Assembly: GCF_900101105.1 (NCBI RefSeq)
Contig: NZ_FNGA01000002.1
Location: 186,001-250,000, forward strand
Direction of reading: 5' to 3'
Origin: Maridesulfovibrio ferrireducens
GTDB taxonomy: Bacteria > Desulfobacterota > Desulfovibrionia > Desulfovibrionales > Desulfovibrionaceae
Length of the DNA: 64,000 nucleotides
Positions within the stretch are counted from its first letter, which is position 1; every line of letters begins with the position of its first letter. The notes below the pieces were generated by a model. The model was not told the origin of the DNA and made no database searches. It saw nothing but the letters and a program-made list of their open reading frames with translations. Below are positions 8,969-17,731 of the stretch, piece after piece. The translations under genes were made by a program, and so were the position numbers.

Positions 8969-9673
8969 TCAGGCCAGCAAGACCGCTAAAATACCGGTAA
9001 TAAAAATTCCGTCAAAAGTTCCAGCTCCGCCAATTGAGACAACAGGAGCATCAAGAACTTTTCTAGTTGCAGGAGTTGCTAAATGAAGCAGATCCGCTCC
9101 GATCAAAGTTCCCAGACTACCGGCAACGTAGGCTGCAACAGGAGCAACATCTCCCGGAACAAAAATAAGAGCTGCCAGAGCCGTTATTATAGGGGGAATG
9201 AGAACCGGAATACCAATCCCTACTCCCGGAACAGGGCGCGCTAAAGCATAAGTAGCCGCACTTACGATTATAATACAGAGAAGAATAGGAAGATTAAACC
9301 CGAAACGGGCCAGCAACGTAAGTGACAACAGTACCGGTATTACACATCCGCCAAGATTGACTGCCACGGTTTGGTGAACCAGCGACTTCCCTTGTAGAGG
9401 CTCCTCAACAGGAGCTTGCGGATTCAATATTCTAAATTTTCTGACAAATACATCAGGGACCAATCTTTCAGATCGAAAAACAGGGATATTCACTCCACTG
9501 CCAAGCAAGGTGGCAATCAAAAGAGTAAACCCTTGCCCCGGTGTAAGTCCTAATTTTGAAAAGGCGACTGTTATAAGGCCAACCTGTACAAATATAAACA
9601 AAAAGAATATGAGAATAAAAAAAAGAGCGCCTAAAAACATCACTGTAGGTAGAGAAAATAAAGGACCGCGCAT
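8969..9673 (-). CDS. DUF1614 family integral membrane protein
   Basis: 234 residues and mostly hydrophobic, with about seven membrane spans, starting with a span at 12-38. The stretch LGSGVNIPVFRSER (56-70) and the late GADLLHLATP and SIGGAGTFDGIFITG motifs are what I recognise from DUF1614 proteins, a family of unknown function found in bacteria and archaea. AAGGAG lies 11 nt before the ATG. Gap to the MogA-like gene is 30 bp in the same direction, so the two may share a transcript. Confidence 0.75.
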   Translation of the reverse strand: MRGPLFSLPTVMFLGALFFILIFFLFIFVQVGLITVAFSKLGLTPGQGFTLLIATLLGSGVNIPVFRSERLVPDVFVRKFRILNPQAPVEEPLQGKSLVHQTVAVNLGGCVIPVLLSLTLLARFGFNLPILLCIIIVSAATYALARPVPGVGIGIPVLIPPIITALAALIFVPGDVAPVAAYVAGSLGTLIGADLLHLATPATRKVLDAPVVSIGGAGTFDGIFITGILAVLLA

Positions 9674-9805
9674 CTTGATAAAAACTCCTTTGTTGCAAAG
9701 ACTGATTGAAATGCGTTATTTAAAGCTATTGAAGCAGACACTTCAAGATATTATTGATAAATTAAGTAAGTTTCGTTCAAAAAAGATCAGGAGGGTTTCA
9801 GTATT

Positions 9806-10693
9806 ATGAAAGGTATTATCCTAGCGGGCGGCTCAGGTACACGGCTTTATCCTTTGACCCGCGTAGTAAGCAAACAGCTCCTGCCTGTTTATGACAAACC
9901 CATGATCTACTACCCGCTGTCTATACATATGATGTCGGGAATACGAGACATTCTTATAATTTCCACCCCAGAAGATCTACATAGATTTGAAGATCTACTC
10001 GGCAACGGGTCTAGACTTGGTATCAACATATCTTACAAAGTCCAACCAAAACCGGAAGGTCTTGCTCAAGCATTCATAATCGGTGAAGAATTTATAGGGA
10101 AAGACAGCGTAAGCCTGATACTTGGAGACAATATCTTCTACGGGCACGACCTCCCGCATATACTGCAAAAAGCGTCGAAATTAAAAAAAGGCGGAACTAT
10201 CTTTGCTTATGCGGTAAAAGATCCGAGACGCTACGGTGTCGTCGAATTTGATAAGAAGCAATCTGTAATCAGTATTGAAGAAAAACCGGAAAACCCTAAA
10301 TCAAAATTTGCGGTTACCGGACTTTATTTCTATGACAACTCCGTCATTGAAATTGCTAAAAAGATAGCCCCCTCACATCGCGGAGAACTTGAAATAACAG
10401 ATATTAATAAAGAATATTTGAAACAAGATCTGCTTAATGTTGAACTGCTTGGACGCGGTTACGCATGGCTGGACATGGGAACGCACGCGTCTCTGCTTAG
10501 AGCCGCAGCATACGTTGAAGCAATTCAGGAAAGACAAGGATTTCTTTTAGCCTGCCTAGAAGAAATCGCTTTCGGAATGGGATACATTGGAGCCGAAGAA
10601 CTTAAAGCTCTGGCCGCAGATATGCTGAAAAATGATTACGGAAAATACCTTATGGATGTATATAATGAAGCTAAGGAGAAAGGCATTGCGTAA
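9806..10693 (+). CDS. rfbA: Glucose-1-phosphate thymidylyltransferase RfbA
   Basis: 295 residues, full length for the family. It joins dTTP and glucose-1-phosphate to dTDP-glucose, the first step to dTDP-L-rhamnose. Visible motifs: nucleotide-binding [11 protein letters not shown] (8-18), [18 protein letters not shown] just after it, ILGDNIFYG (108-116), and EEKPENPKS, with GTHASLL later. AGGAGG lies 8 nt before the ATG. No rfbB, C or D is adjacent. The next gene overlaps its last 8 bases. Confidence 0.95.
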   Translation: MKGIILAGGSGTRLYPLTRVVSKQLLPVYDKPMIYYPLSIHMMSGIRDILIISTPEDLHRFEDLLGNGSRLGINISYKVQPKPEGLAQAFIIGEEFIGKDSVSLILGDNIFYGHDLPHILQKASKLKKGGTIFAYAVKDPRRYGVVEFDKKQSVISIEEKPENPKSKFAVTGLYFYDNSVIEIAKKIAPSHRGELEITDINKEYLKQDLLNVELLGRGYAWLDMGTHASLLRAAAYVEAIQERQGFLLACLEEIAFGMGYIGAEELKALAADMLKNDYGKYLMDVYNEAKEKGIA

Positions 10694-11189
10694 CTTTTTT
10701 ATAATATTAATTTTAGCATCAATTATTTGCATTCCTATTTCTGCAAAATGCAACGATTCAGGTACATCACAAAAAACCAACCTGACTCAATACTTCAGAA
10801 ATTTGTCCGAAGTAGAGGCTGCATTGAAAAAAATCGGCGCAAATCTCGACAAGATAGCCGGATCAGACGCTCAGCCCGACCGTGCGTACGCACTGCAGGA
10901 TTTAGCAAATTTGTGCCAAACAAGCCGAATACAAGTTCATAGTCTGAACTCGCTTTATTCTGTTGTAAATATTGTTAAGCGTGAAAAAGAATTTCAAAGC
11001 AAAGAAACAACCGTTCTGAAAGAAAAAAGCGGATATGCATATAACGATTTTCTACGCAGGAAAAATTTCGTTCATGATATAATCGTTAAAGCGAATGATC
11101 AAAAACTGAAAGACCTAGCTTATATACTCGAGGCACAATTAAACATCGTTTTAAAACAATTAAAACTGATTAAAAAAGAACTAAAATAA
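10686..11189 (+). CDS. Secreted hypothetical protein overlapping rfbA
   Basis: 167 residues from a TTG at 10686, chosen because AAGGAG lies 8 nt upstream and the product then opens with a signal peptide (LRNFF, then [14 protein letters not shown]). The open frame extends further back inside rfbA but without signal. The mature part is helical and lysine-rich with no motif I recognise; it ends in a basic amphipathic helix. The 8-nt overlap with rfbA points to translational coupling. A likely periplasmic protein of unknown function. Confidence 0.65.
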   Translation: MRNFFIILILASIICIPISAKCNDSGTSQKTNLTQYFRNLSEVEAALKKIGANLDKIAGSDAQPDRAYALQDLANLCQTSRIQVHSLNSLYSVVNIVKREKEFQSKETTVLKEKSGYAYNDFLRRKNFVHDIIVKANDQKLKDLAYILEAQLNIVLKQLKLIKKELK

Positions 11190-11218
11190 AAAAAGGCGCG
11201 ATAAACGCGCCTTTTTTT
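11190..11218. terminator. Strong rho-independent terminator
   Basis: Stem GGCGCG / CGCGCC, loop ATAAA, followed by seven T and preceded by A8. It works on the plus strand for rfbA and its partner, and the A-run makes it usable for the minus-strand gene at 11264 too. Confidence 0.9.
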
Positions 11219-11263
11219 ATGAAAAAATAAAGAAAAACAAAGTTCTTCTTTGAAATTTATTTT

Positions 11264-11407
11264 CTAGTGATGACTCTCATTTTTACCCTGTTCGATTCTA
11301 TAAAAAGCCATAACAAGAATCCAAGCAAAATAGACAAAGATAAGAGAAACGCCAACAAAGCCAGCTGTACTGCTATGCCCCATATTACTAATCAATTCAC
11401 CAACCAT
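11264..11407 (-). CDS. Small single-span membrane protein, 47 residues
   Basis: ATG at 11407 is preceded by a perfect GGAGG at 8-nt spacing. The product has a polar start (MVGELISNMGHSS), one hydrophobic span (about residues 14-35, AGFVGVSLIFVYFAWILVM) and a short charged tail (YRIEQGKNESHH). Small accessory subunits of transporters and oxidases look like this, but I cannot assign it. The bidirectional terminator at 11190 lies 46 bp past its stop. It is shorter than the usual 60-residue cutoff. Confidence 0.6.
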   Translation of the reverse strand: MVGELISNMGHSSTAGFVGVSLIFVYFAWILVMAFYRIEQGKNESHH

Positions 11408-11509
11408 TGCATGTACCTCCAATTATTAAGCCCAATTAATGACAAAAAAATGTTAGATATTCATCACTGCTATTTATTATAATGTCAAGATCTAGTTTCA
11501 GTATAATTA

Positions 11510-11537
11510 TTGACAAACGACAACATACATATAAAAT
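11510..11537 (+). promoter_or_regulatory. Sigma-70-type promoter before the PilZ gene
   Basis: TTGACA (11510-11515) is separated by 16 nt from TAAAAT (11532-11537). It points at the PilZ gene at 11629, leaving a leader of about 85 nt. Confidence 0.5.
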
Positions 11538-11547
11538 AACTTTAAAA

Positions 11548-11561
11548 TAACCAATTGGTTA
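11548..11561. repeat. 14-bp perfect palindrome in the PilZ leader
   Basis: TAACCAATTGGTTA reads the same on both strands and lies 11 bp past the putative -10 box, a usual place for an operator. No regulator is named by the sequence. Confidence 0.4.
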
Positions 11562-11628
11562 ATTAGTATTTTTCAAAATACGATAAATTGCTACTATTTA
11601 TTCAAGTTTTTCTACTGCAGAGGATCCA

Positions 11629-12177
11629 ATGGCAAGCGAAGACAATGAATCCGGAATCGTGGACCGACTAAAGGACAAACTTAACAGAATGCTCGGAAGA
11701 AAAGAATCCGAACCATTCGACATTTCCTTTAAAGGTAAAACAGATTCGCCAAGTGCGCGTGCGGCTTTCAGAATACATGTAAATAACATGCAAATAGTCT
11801 GTCGCGATCCGAGAGTTAAATGCCGCATCAATGATATCAGTGCAAACGGCATCGGATTTACCAGCTCAAAAGAATTTCCAGTCGGAGAAATAATCGAATC
11901 AGTTTTGCTGTGGTCTGGAAAACCTATTCTTAAAGATTTAAAATTAAAAGTTGTCAGACGTAAAGAAAAGCTTGTCGGTTGTGAATTTCACGAATTAGAC
12001 AAAAATCAAGATAAAGTTGTCAGTAAAATTGTTGTTGCAGCTCAAAAAAGAGCCATTAAATGCACAAAATTGGGCAAAAAAACTGATGATGAAACAGAAA
12101 ATGAAATCATAAAAGTTGCCAAAAATCAGGCAAAACGCGGATCAAAAAAGACACCTACCAAAAAAATTGAACTTTAA
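11629..12177 (+). CDS. PilZ-domain protein
   Basis: 182 residues. PilZ domains bind cyclic di-GMP and alter flagella, polysaccharide or adhesion machinery. The middle part (about 45-135) fits the fold: AAFRIHV in place of the usual RxxxR, then NDISANGIGF, matching (D/N)xSxxG, and a final strand GCEFHEL. The arginine pair is not canonical, so c-di-GMP binding is uncertain. The C-terminal 45 residues are lysine-rich and probably disordered. GAGGATC lies before the ATG. It has its own promoter. Confidence 0.75.
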   Translation: MASEDNESGIVDRLKDKLNRMLGRKESEPFDISFKGKTDSPSARAAFRIHVNNMQIVCRDPRVKCRINDISANGIGFTSSKEFPVGEIIESVLLWSGKPILKDLKLKVVRRKEKLVGCEFHELDKNQDKVVSKIVVAAQKRAIKCTKLGKKTDDETENEIIKVAKNQAKRGSKKTPTKKIEL

Positions 12178-12247
12178 TACTTTTTTGTTTTATATGACGA
12201 AAAAGAACTATCATTTCAATAGTTGAACAAATCAAAAGGACTTTTTT

Positions 12248-13210
12248 ATGCGCATGGTTATTCTTGATGGATATACGGTCAATCCCGGAGATAATCCTTG
12301 GTCTGAGCTGGAAAAACTTGGTGAACTATCCGTATATGATCGCACACCGCAATCAAAAATCCTCGAGCGGTGCATGGATGCGGAAATAATCTTCACCAAC
12401 AAAAACATCCTCACTGAACAAATAATCAATTCTCTGCCTAACTTAAAATTCATATCAGTTCTGGCCACCGGATATAATACTATAGACATCTCAGCCGCTA
12501 CTAAAAATGAAATCATTGTTTCAAATGTTCCGGGCTATTCGCCACCGTCAGTAGCACAACATGTTTTCGCTCTCTTGCTAAACTTTTCCAATCAGGTGAG
12601 CCTGCACGACAAAGCGGTTAAAAACGGCGAATGGTCTTCTCAGGAAGATTTTTGCTTCTGGAAAGCCCCCTTGTTCGAACTTCAGGGGAAAAAGCTGGGA
12701 GTAGTAGGATTCGGTGATATAGGAAGTAAAGTAGCGGCTCTCGCGAATGCATTCGGCATGGAAGTGATTGCCTATGCTCCGCGCCCTAAACAAAAGCCAG
12801 ACTATTTACCGTTTAAATTTTCAGGGCTTGAAGAACTCATGCGTGAGTCCGATGTAATATCACTTCATTGTCCACTTACAGTTGAAAATGAAAAATTCAT
12901 CAATCGTTCAATCCTGCAATCAATGAAAAAAAATGCGATTCTCATCAATACAGCTCGTGGACAGCTTATAAATGAGGAAGATCTTGCCGAAGCCTTGAAG
13001 ACTGGAACCATAGGCGGCGCGGCTCTTGATGTTGTGGATAAAGAACCAATACAGCCGAACAATCCATTGCTTGACGCACCGAACATCATCATAACACCCC
13101 ACATTGCGTGGGCTACGCTCGAAGCGCGCACCAGACTGACAAAAAGCACAGTCAAAAACGTGGAATCCTTTATTAAAGGAAACCCCGTTAACGTAGTAAA
13201 CAATTTTTAA
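12248..13210 (+). CDS. D-2-hydroxyacid dehydrogenase (glycerate/hydroxypyruvate reductase type)
   Basis: 320 residues. NAD(P)-dependent oxidoreductase of 2-hydroxyacids. The Rossmann motif is GFGDIG (154-159), and the catalytic triad is R237 (TARGQL), E266 (VVDKEP) and H285 (PHIAWAT). Close in pattern to HprA-like enzymes, which interconvert glycerate and hydroxypyruvate; the exact substrate cannot be read. AAAAGGA lies before the ATG. It is convergent with the response regulator gene, with 7 bp between stops. Confidence 0.92.
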   Translation: MRMVILDGYTVNPGDNPWSELEKLGELSVYDRTPQSKILERCMDAEIIFTNKNILTEQIINSLPNLKFISVLATGYNTIDISAATKNEIIVSNVPGYSPPSVAQHVFALLLNFSNQVSLHDKAVKNGEWSSQEDFCFWKAPLFELQGKKLGVVGFGDIGSKVAALANAFGMEVIAYAPRPKQKPDYLPFKFSGLEELMRESDVISLHCPLTVENEKFINRSILQSMKKNAILINTARGQLINEEDLAEALKTGTIGGAALDVVDKEPIQPNNPLLDAPNIIITPHIAWATLEARTRLTKSTVKNVESFIKGNPVNVVNNF

Positions 13211-13217
13211 TTCAATA

Positions 13218-13655
13218 CTACTGATCTTCTGTGAATTTTTGAATAGCGCTGATTAAATCAGCTTTTCTAACGGGTTTGGTCATAAAATAATCACATCCGA
13301 CATCATATGCCTTATCCCGGTTTTCGCACAAAGCATGTGCTGTAACGGCAATAATCGGAGTGCTTGCAAGGCCATTATCATTTTCATAATGACGAATGCT
13401 GGTAGTTGCTTGATATCCGTCGGTAAAAGGCATTTCGATATCCATAAGAACCAAGTCGTAACGATTCTTTTTATACATCTCAAAAGCCATTTCACCATTC
13501 TCCGCAACATCAATCGAATATGGAAATTTCTTAAGATATAATTGGACTAACAATACATTGTTTTCACAGTCTTCCGCTAACAAAATTTTTAAAACTTTGC
13601 CTGATACACTTTTACTGTCGTAAGCTGTGATATTATTTTGATCTGCAGAAAGCAT
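13218..13655 (-). CDS. Receiver-only response regulator (CheY-like)
   Basis: 145 residues with a single receiver domain after a 22-residue polar lead. Phospho-acceptor D72 (LVLMDIEMP), the acidic pair in LLAEDCENN (27-29), T105 (AVTAHA) and K127 (TKPVR) are all present. The DIEMP and TAHA pattern is that of receivers found in hybrid histidine kinases and phosphorelays. No output domain and no kinase nearby. AAAAGG lies 7 nt before the ATG. Confidence 0.9.
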   Translation of the reverse strand: MLSADQNNITAYDSKSVSGKVLKILLAEDCENNVLLVQLYLKKFPYSIDVAENGEMAFEMYKKNRYDLVLMDIEMPFTDGYQATTSIRHYENDNGLASTPIIAVTAHALCENRDKAYDVGCDYFMTKPVRKADLISAIQKFTEDQ

Positions 13656-13674
13656 TAATATACCTTTTTAAACG

Positions 13675-13707
13675 TCAAAAAACAGACAAACTATCCAGAA
13701 GTCTGTT
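13675..13707 (-). terminator. Rho-independent terminator
   Basis: On the minus strand AACAGAC and GTCTGTT pair around a 13-nt loop, followed by a T-run. It ends transcription of the gene at 13807 before the response regulator. Confidence 0.6.
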
Positions 13708-13806
13708 CCTCCCATATACCCCGGAGGAATAGATATACCACGTTTACAATATCCACAACCTTTTTATATAAATAATAAGACAAGTCGATTTATTCATAAA
13801 ATCAAA

Positions 13807-14184
13807 TTATTGTGACATGTTGCGAACTTTTTCAGCAAAACTTTCCAAATCATTCTTGTCACCGTCTTTGTGATCATCAGGATACAACAGAGCGGACATA
13901 AAAAAAACACTCCCTATCTCAAGAGCTTTAGAAGCTGAAAGAGAAAAACGGCCCACTCGCTCCTGCACAACTGTTCTTTCCTCAGCACTCAAAGGTTCAT
14001 CTAAGCTGGCGAAGTTATCAGCAAGAGAGGCAAGAAGTATGGCTTTTTGACGCATAAGTTCTCTATACAGATGTTCATCTTTATCATCGTACAATGCGGA
14101 ACTTGCGCGTTTTTCAATATCTCTAACTTGTGCAGCCTCAGCATCAAGCCAGTTTGCTATAACTTCGTATGAATTCACAGGCAT
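13807..14184 (-). CDS. Hypothetical helical protein, 125 residues
   Basis: Start placed at the ATG 14184 because GGGAGAGG precedes it; the frame is open 60 nt further. The protein is almost all helix and charged: ANWLDAEAAQVRDIEKRASSALYDD, then a long RELMRQKAILLASLADNF segment, and an acidic tail with DDHKDGDKNDL. No membrane span, no signal, no motif I know. It stands alone between two terminator-like regions. Probably a lineage-specific cytoplasmic protein of Desulfovibrionaceae. Confidence 0.6.
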   Translation of the reverse strand: MPVNSYEVIANWLDAEAAQVRDIEKRASSALYDDKDEHLYRELMRQKAILLASLADNFASLDEPLSAEERTVVQERVGRFSLSASKALEIGSVFFMSALLYPDDHKDGDKNDLESFAEKVRNMSQ

Positions 14185-14288
14185 AACCTCTCCCTTATTT
14201 CGATTTTGATTACATACATTAAATATTCTAAAAATCAAAATCAAGTAAGTATAAACTTAAGAGAGTTATTTAAAACAACCCGTTGTAA

Positions 14289-14492
14289 TTACAACGCACC
14301 GCATATCTGCCTGTAATTACCGCACTCCTGCTTATTGACGAAAGGACAAGGGCTATTCATAAACCATTTTTTGCGGGGACACCAGAACCTCCCCTTAAAA
14401 GGTTCATTGCAACCGTTCGAAGTAAGCTTCTTTCTCCGCTGGTTCCCCATAACAATAAAATCGCCTTCCGTTTGAACTCTCCAGAGTGTCAT
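14289..14492 (-). CDS. Small cysteine-rich basic protein, 67 residues
   Basis: ATG at 14492 with AGGAGG 5 nt upstream, a strong RBS that argues for a real gene. The product has five cysteines in the second half (NGCNEP, FWCPRK, SPCPFV, QECGNY, QICGAL) and many basic residues, suggesting a zinc-binding or iron-sulfur mini-protein. No family recognised. Divergent from the rdgC-like gene across 243 bp. Confidence 0.6.
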   Translation of the reverse strand: MTLWRVQTEGDFIVMGNQRRKKLTSNGCNEPFKGRFWCPRKKWFMNSPCPFVNKQECGNYRQICGAL

Positions 14493-14735
14493 AATGACCT
14501 CCTACTCTTAAATCAGCCTTAAACTGACTGAATCCTCCTGAATTGTGACCTGATTTACAAACATCTTACTAAAATATATTATGCACCAAATATGCCATAT
14601 TGACACAGTCTGTTATTCTTTCGCTTTACATCTGAAACGAATGATTTTACCCATGACTGTCGACAGTGCGTCATGCGCTATAAAATAAATCCGGTATGAA
14701 TTATTTCAAATCGCCACCGGTTCAAGGAGTCTGTT

Positions 14736-15353
14736 TTGCCAATACTTTCCGCCAGTGTCGGACTTACCCGCTATAGAATTGTAGAAGAAGTTGAGGATGA
14801 TCTGATCAGATCTATTCCGAATCTTTTAGTAAAATACGCTTTTAAAGATATTGACCACACCGCTGAAGAAAGATCTTTCGGCTGGGTGAATATGGATGAT
14901 ATGCTTGATGATAAATGGAGCATTTCTCCTCCTGAAAAAGGACAATATTATACTTTTTCACTTCGGCTCGACACGCGCAGAATTCAACCTGCCGTACTGA
15001 AAAAACACTTACAGATAGCCCTTAATCACGAGCTTGAAGAAGCAAAAAAAGAAGGCAAAAATTTCATATCACGTGATAGAAAACGTGAATTAAAAGAGCA
15101 GGTAACATTAAAAATACGCGCTCGCAGTCTTCCTATTCCGGCCATTTTCGACGCAGTATGGAACGTGCCTGATAACAGATTGTATTTTGCCTGTTCAAAC
15201 TCAAAAGTCTTGGACATGTTTGAAGAATACTTCACTGACACCTTCGAACTGACTCTCGAACCGCTGACTCCTTTCTTTCTGGCAATGGATATGCTCGGAG
15301 AAGACGCAGCGCAGAAACTTGAATCACTGGACCCAACATACTTCGTAGGCTAG
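14736..15353 (+). CDS. RdgC-like recombination-associated protein
   Basis: 205 residues from a TTG with AAGGAG 7 nt upstream. The opening (ILSASVGLTRYRIVEEV, then AFKDIDHTAEERSFGWV and DDMLD) is the RdgC pattern; E. coli RdgC, a ring-shaped DNA-binding protein that limits RecA, is 303 residues, and shorter forms occur in Deltaproteobacteria. RKRELKEQV in the middle and the PLTPFFLAMD segment near the end also fit. It is followed by a large palindromic repeat and then a gene of unknown function that may belong with it. Confidence 0.75.
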   Translation: MPILSASVGLTRYRIVEEVEDDLIRSIPNLLVKYAFKDIDHTAEERSFGWVNMDDMLDDKWSISPPEKGQYYTFSLRLDTRRIQPAVLKKHLQIALNHELEEAKKEGKNFISRDRKRELKEQVTLKIRARSLPIPAIFDAVWNVPDNRLYFACSNSKVLDMFEEYFTDTFELTLEPLTPFFLAMDMLGEDAAQKLESLDPTYFVG

Positions 15354-15477
15354 CAGACTGATGAAAAAATGCCATTTGCCGCGTTGCTGCGTAAATATCA
15401 AACTTTCACGTATCAGGAATACGTTTCAACCTTGATATTTACTTGCGCCTAACATCTGACGCTTTTTGATCAGCCTG
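15354..15477. repeat. 124-bp imperfect inverted repeat (REP or MITE-like)
   Basis: Starts CAGACTGATGAAAAA right after the rdgC stop and ends TTTTTGATCAGCCTG, the imperfect reverse complement. The inner arms contain GTAAATATCAA and TTGATATTTAC. As RNA it would fold into one long hairpin. It has no coding capacity. I recall similar hairpins in other Desulfovibrio genomes; that was not checked. Confidence 0.65.
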
Positions 15478-15503
15478 GACAGTACAAAAATAAGGATAAT
15501 TTT

Positions 15504-16040
15504 ATGGACCTGTTACTTCTTGCAGAAAGGGAAAACACCCTGCTGGGTCAGGACTTCCTGACATGGCTCTGGTATAAAAGTGAAATTCGCGACGGTCTTT
15601 TCGAACTCGAAAACGGTGAACGCTTCCTGCTTTTCATGGAACAGCGCATGTCTGTTCAGGGCGGAGAAGGCGAAAATATCGATACTGCCACGGTCAACTC
15701 CTCAAGCGGAGATATGACTGAAGTTCTGATGGGGTTGAAAACAGGTAAAAAAGTTACCCGTGCCCAGTTGAGAATGGAAGTTGACGAAAACGCATGGCAA
15801 GTGCAAATCAAAGCAGAAGATTTTGCCTTAAGCGGTCTTAAAACCCCAAAAGTCGAAATGAAGGATGAAGAGGGAGATGATCCTGATTCTAAATTCCTTG
15901 AAAAAATATTCCTGATCGAAAAAAGTCTTTCTTTGCTGGACTGTGTTTACATGGAGTTCATAAAAATCAGAATTTCCAATAATTGGCAGGATGAAGTCGC
16001 AAAATTCCGCCACTGGCTTCGTAACGACGAAGAAAAATAA
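15504..16040 (+). CDS. Hypothetical protein downstream of rdgC
   Basis: 178 residues, soluble, no signal and no motif I can name. It opens MDLLLLAERENTLLGQDFLTWLWYKSE, has FLLFMEQRMSVQGG in the middle and ends with a tryptophan-rich helix (FRHWL). The region KTGKKVTRAQLRME resembles a nucleic-acid-binding turn but this is weak. AAGGAT lies 7 nt before the ATG. Its place 150 bp after rdgC and the same direction suggest that both serve recombination, which is inference from position only. Confidence 0.6.
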   Translation: MDLLLLAERENTLLGQDFLTWLWYKSEIRDGLFELENGERFLLFMEQRMSVQGGEGENIDTATVNSSSGDMTEVLMGLKTGKKVTRAQLRMEVDENAWQVQIKAEDFALSGLKTPKVEMKDEEGDDPDSKFLEKIFLIEKSLSLLDCVYMEFIKIRISNNWQDEVAKFRHWLRNDEEK

Positions 16041-16053
16041 AAGAGAAAATATA

Positions 16054-16617
16054 ATGGCCCGGATAACATTAGCCGCATTCGGTGACAGCCTGACTGAAGG
16101 GTATGGTCTCCCCGCATACAGTTCTTTTCCAGCACAACTGGAAAGAAAACTGCTTGAGGAAGGCTGCAATTTGGAAATTTCTAACTACGGAATTTCCGGC
16201 GACACCTCCGCCGACGGCCTGTCACGACTTGTGGATGTTATTGAAAGCAAACCGGATGCTGCCTACATTGAATTCGGAGCAAACGACTGCTTTCAACTTG
16301 CCGATCCAGAACAGGTTAAGATTAATATTGTTGCAATGGTTGAAGCCTTTCAGGAAGCACGTATCCCTGTGATCCTGCTAGGCTTCAAGCCCATGAATTT
16401 CACCCCTCAATCATATGCTTTAGCTTTCAACTCAATCTTTTCAGATATCGCACAAAAATATAACATTCCTCTTTACGCAAACCTCATGAAAGGAATAGGC
16501 GAAAACCCGGAATATTATCAGACTGACGGCATCCACCCTAACAATGAAGGGGTTGCCATAATGACTGAAAACATTTTCCCCCTATTCAAATCCTTCTATG
16601 AAGAACTGATTGCTTAA
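16054..16617 (+). CDS. GDSL/SGNH esterase (arylesterase, TesA-like)
   Basis: 187 residues from the ATG at 16054; the frame extends 63 nt upstream into the previous gene without an RBS. All SGNH blocks are present: FGDSLTEGYG (catalytic S12), GISGDTSADG (block II G), GAND (block III N), and DGIHPNNEG (catalytic D and H). It hydrolyses short acyl esters or thioesters. Unlike E. coli TesA it has no signal peptide, so it should act in the cytoplasm. Gap to the previous gene is 13 bp. Confidence 0.92.
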   Translation: MARITLAAFGDSLTEGYGLPAYSSFPAQLERKLLEEGCNLEISNYGISGDTSADGLSRLVDVIESKPDAAYIEFGANDCFQLADPEQVKINIVAMVEAFQEARIPVILLGFKPMNFTPQSYALAFNSIFSDIAQKYNIPLYANLMKGIGENPEYYQTDGIHPNNEGVAIMTENIFPLFKSFYEELIA

Positions 16618-16670
16618 TATTGTAATTTTCTTCCAAGAAAGTTATCTTTTTACAAAGAAATGGAGAACTG

Positions 16671-17729
16671 ATGGAAGAAAACACAAATCCAGAACCTCAG
16701 GAAAAACCTGCAAAAGCAATTGAGAGACCTTCAATTGCTCTGATTATTGGTTCCGAGGGCATTAAATCTTTCTGTGCATTGCCGTTTATCGAGTACTTGC
16801 AAAAAGAAAATATTAAAGTTGATCTCGTAATTGGAGTAAGCGGCGGAGCTCTTCTGGCTGCCTTTCTAGGGGCAGGATATAATCTTACACAAATTCAAGA
16901 CATTTTCTCTAAAGCAGTAGATCCACGCTTTTTCAGAGAAATTAACCATAAATCCGTCATGGATATAGCTGATATCGGTCAGGGTAAATTTTCAGCAGAA
17001 TCAGGCATTCTAAAAACAGATTCCCTTCGCAAGACATATGAAACTCTGTTTAAGAATATGGACATTTCTGACCTCAAACCTAAAACCCTGATCACCACCA
17101 CAGACCTTACCACCGGACTGCCTGTAATCCTTGAAAAAGGAAACCTTGCGCAGGCTATCTATGCAAGCAGCGCTGTGTATCCATTGATGCCCCCTGCAAA
17201 TATTGACGGCAAAAAATTAATTGACGGAGCATTCTCATCTCCCATGCCGATAATGGAATGTGTGAAACGACACATTGATATCATCATTGCCATATACTTT
17301 GATGACGCGTGCAATCCGGAACCTGAAAATTTTATTGAAAGCTACTTTAATTCATCAAGAATTTTCAGAAGATCTATTCTCACCAGCCAATTACCGCTTT
17401 CCATCGACATGCACCATCATGAAATAATACCGATTTATATAAGGCACCCTCGCCCAATTGAAATGTGGGAAATCAAGAAGATTACTGAGATTGTCCATGC
17501 CGGAAAAGTTGCGCTTACAGCTAAAAAGGGGAATTTTAAAGAGGCTGTTTTTGAGTTTAAAAAGAAAGTTGAACTCAAAAAAGAAGAACTGCAAAGAAAG
17601 AAAGAAGATAAAAATAAAACATCAGGAACACTAGGATCTCCAGCTCCTAAAAACGAACCAAAGAATCAAGAAACAGTAAAACGTAAAATCAAGATAGTTA
17701 AAAGCAATAAAGAAAGAACAGGAGCGTGA
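16671..17729 (+). CDS. Patatin-like phospholipase
   Basis: 352 residues. Catalytic dyad: S57 in GVSGG (55-59) and D185 in IDGAF. The oxyanion loop, usually DGGxxRG, is replaced by GSEGIKSF near residue 27, so the family glycine-rich loop is degenerate. The final 70 residues are very lysine-rich (VELKKEELQRKKEDKNK), a tail that may contact anionic lipid or nucleic acid. TGGAGA lies before the ATG. The stop overlaps the upstream GTG/RBS region of the next gene, so they are coupled. Confidence 0.88.
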   Translation: MEENTNPEPQEKPAKAIERPSIALIIGSEGIKSFCALPFIEYLQKENIKVDLVIGVSGGALLAAFLGAGYNLTQIQDIFSKAVDPRFFREINHKSVMDIADIGQGKFSAESGILKTDSLRKTYETLFKNMDISDLKPKTLITTTDLTTGLPVILEKGNLAQAIYASSAVYPLMPPANIDGKKLIDGAFSSPMPIMECVKRHIDIIIAIYFDDACNPEPENFIESYFNSSRIFRRSILTSQLPLSIDMHHHEIIPIYIRHPRPIEMWEIKKITEIVHAGKVALTAKKGNFKEAVFEFKKKVELKKEELQRKKEDKNKTSGTLGSPAPKNEPKNQETVKRKIKIVKSNKERTGA

Positions 17730-17731
17730 TC

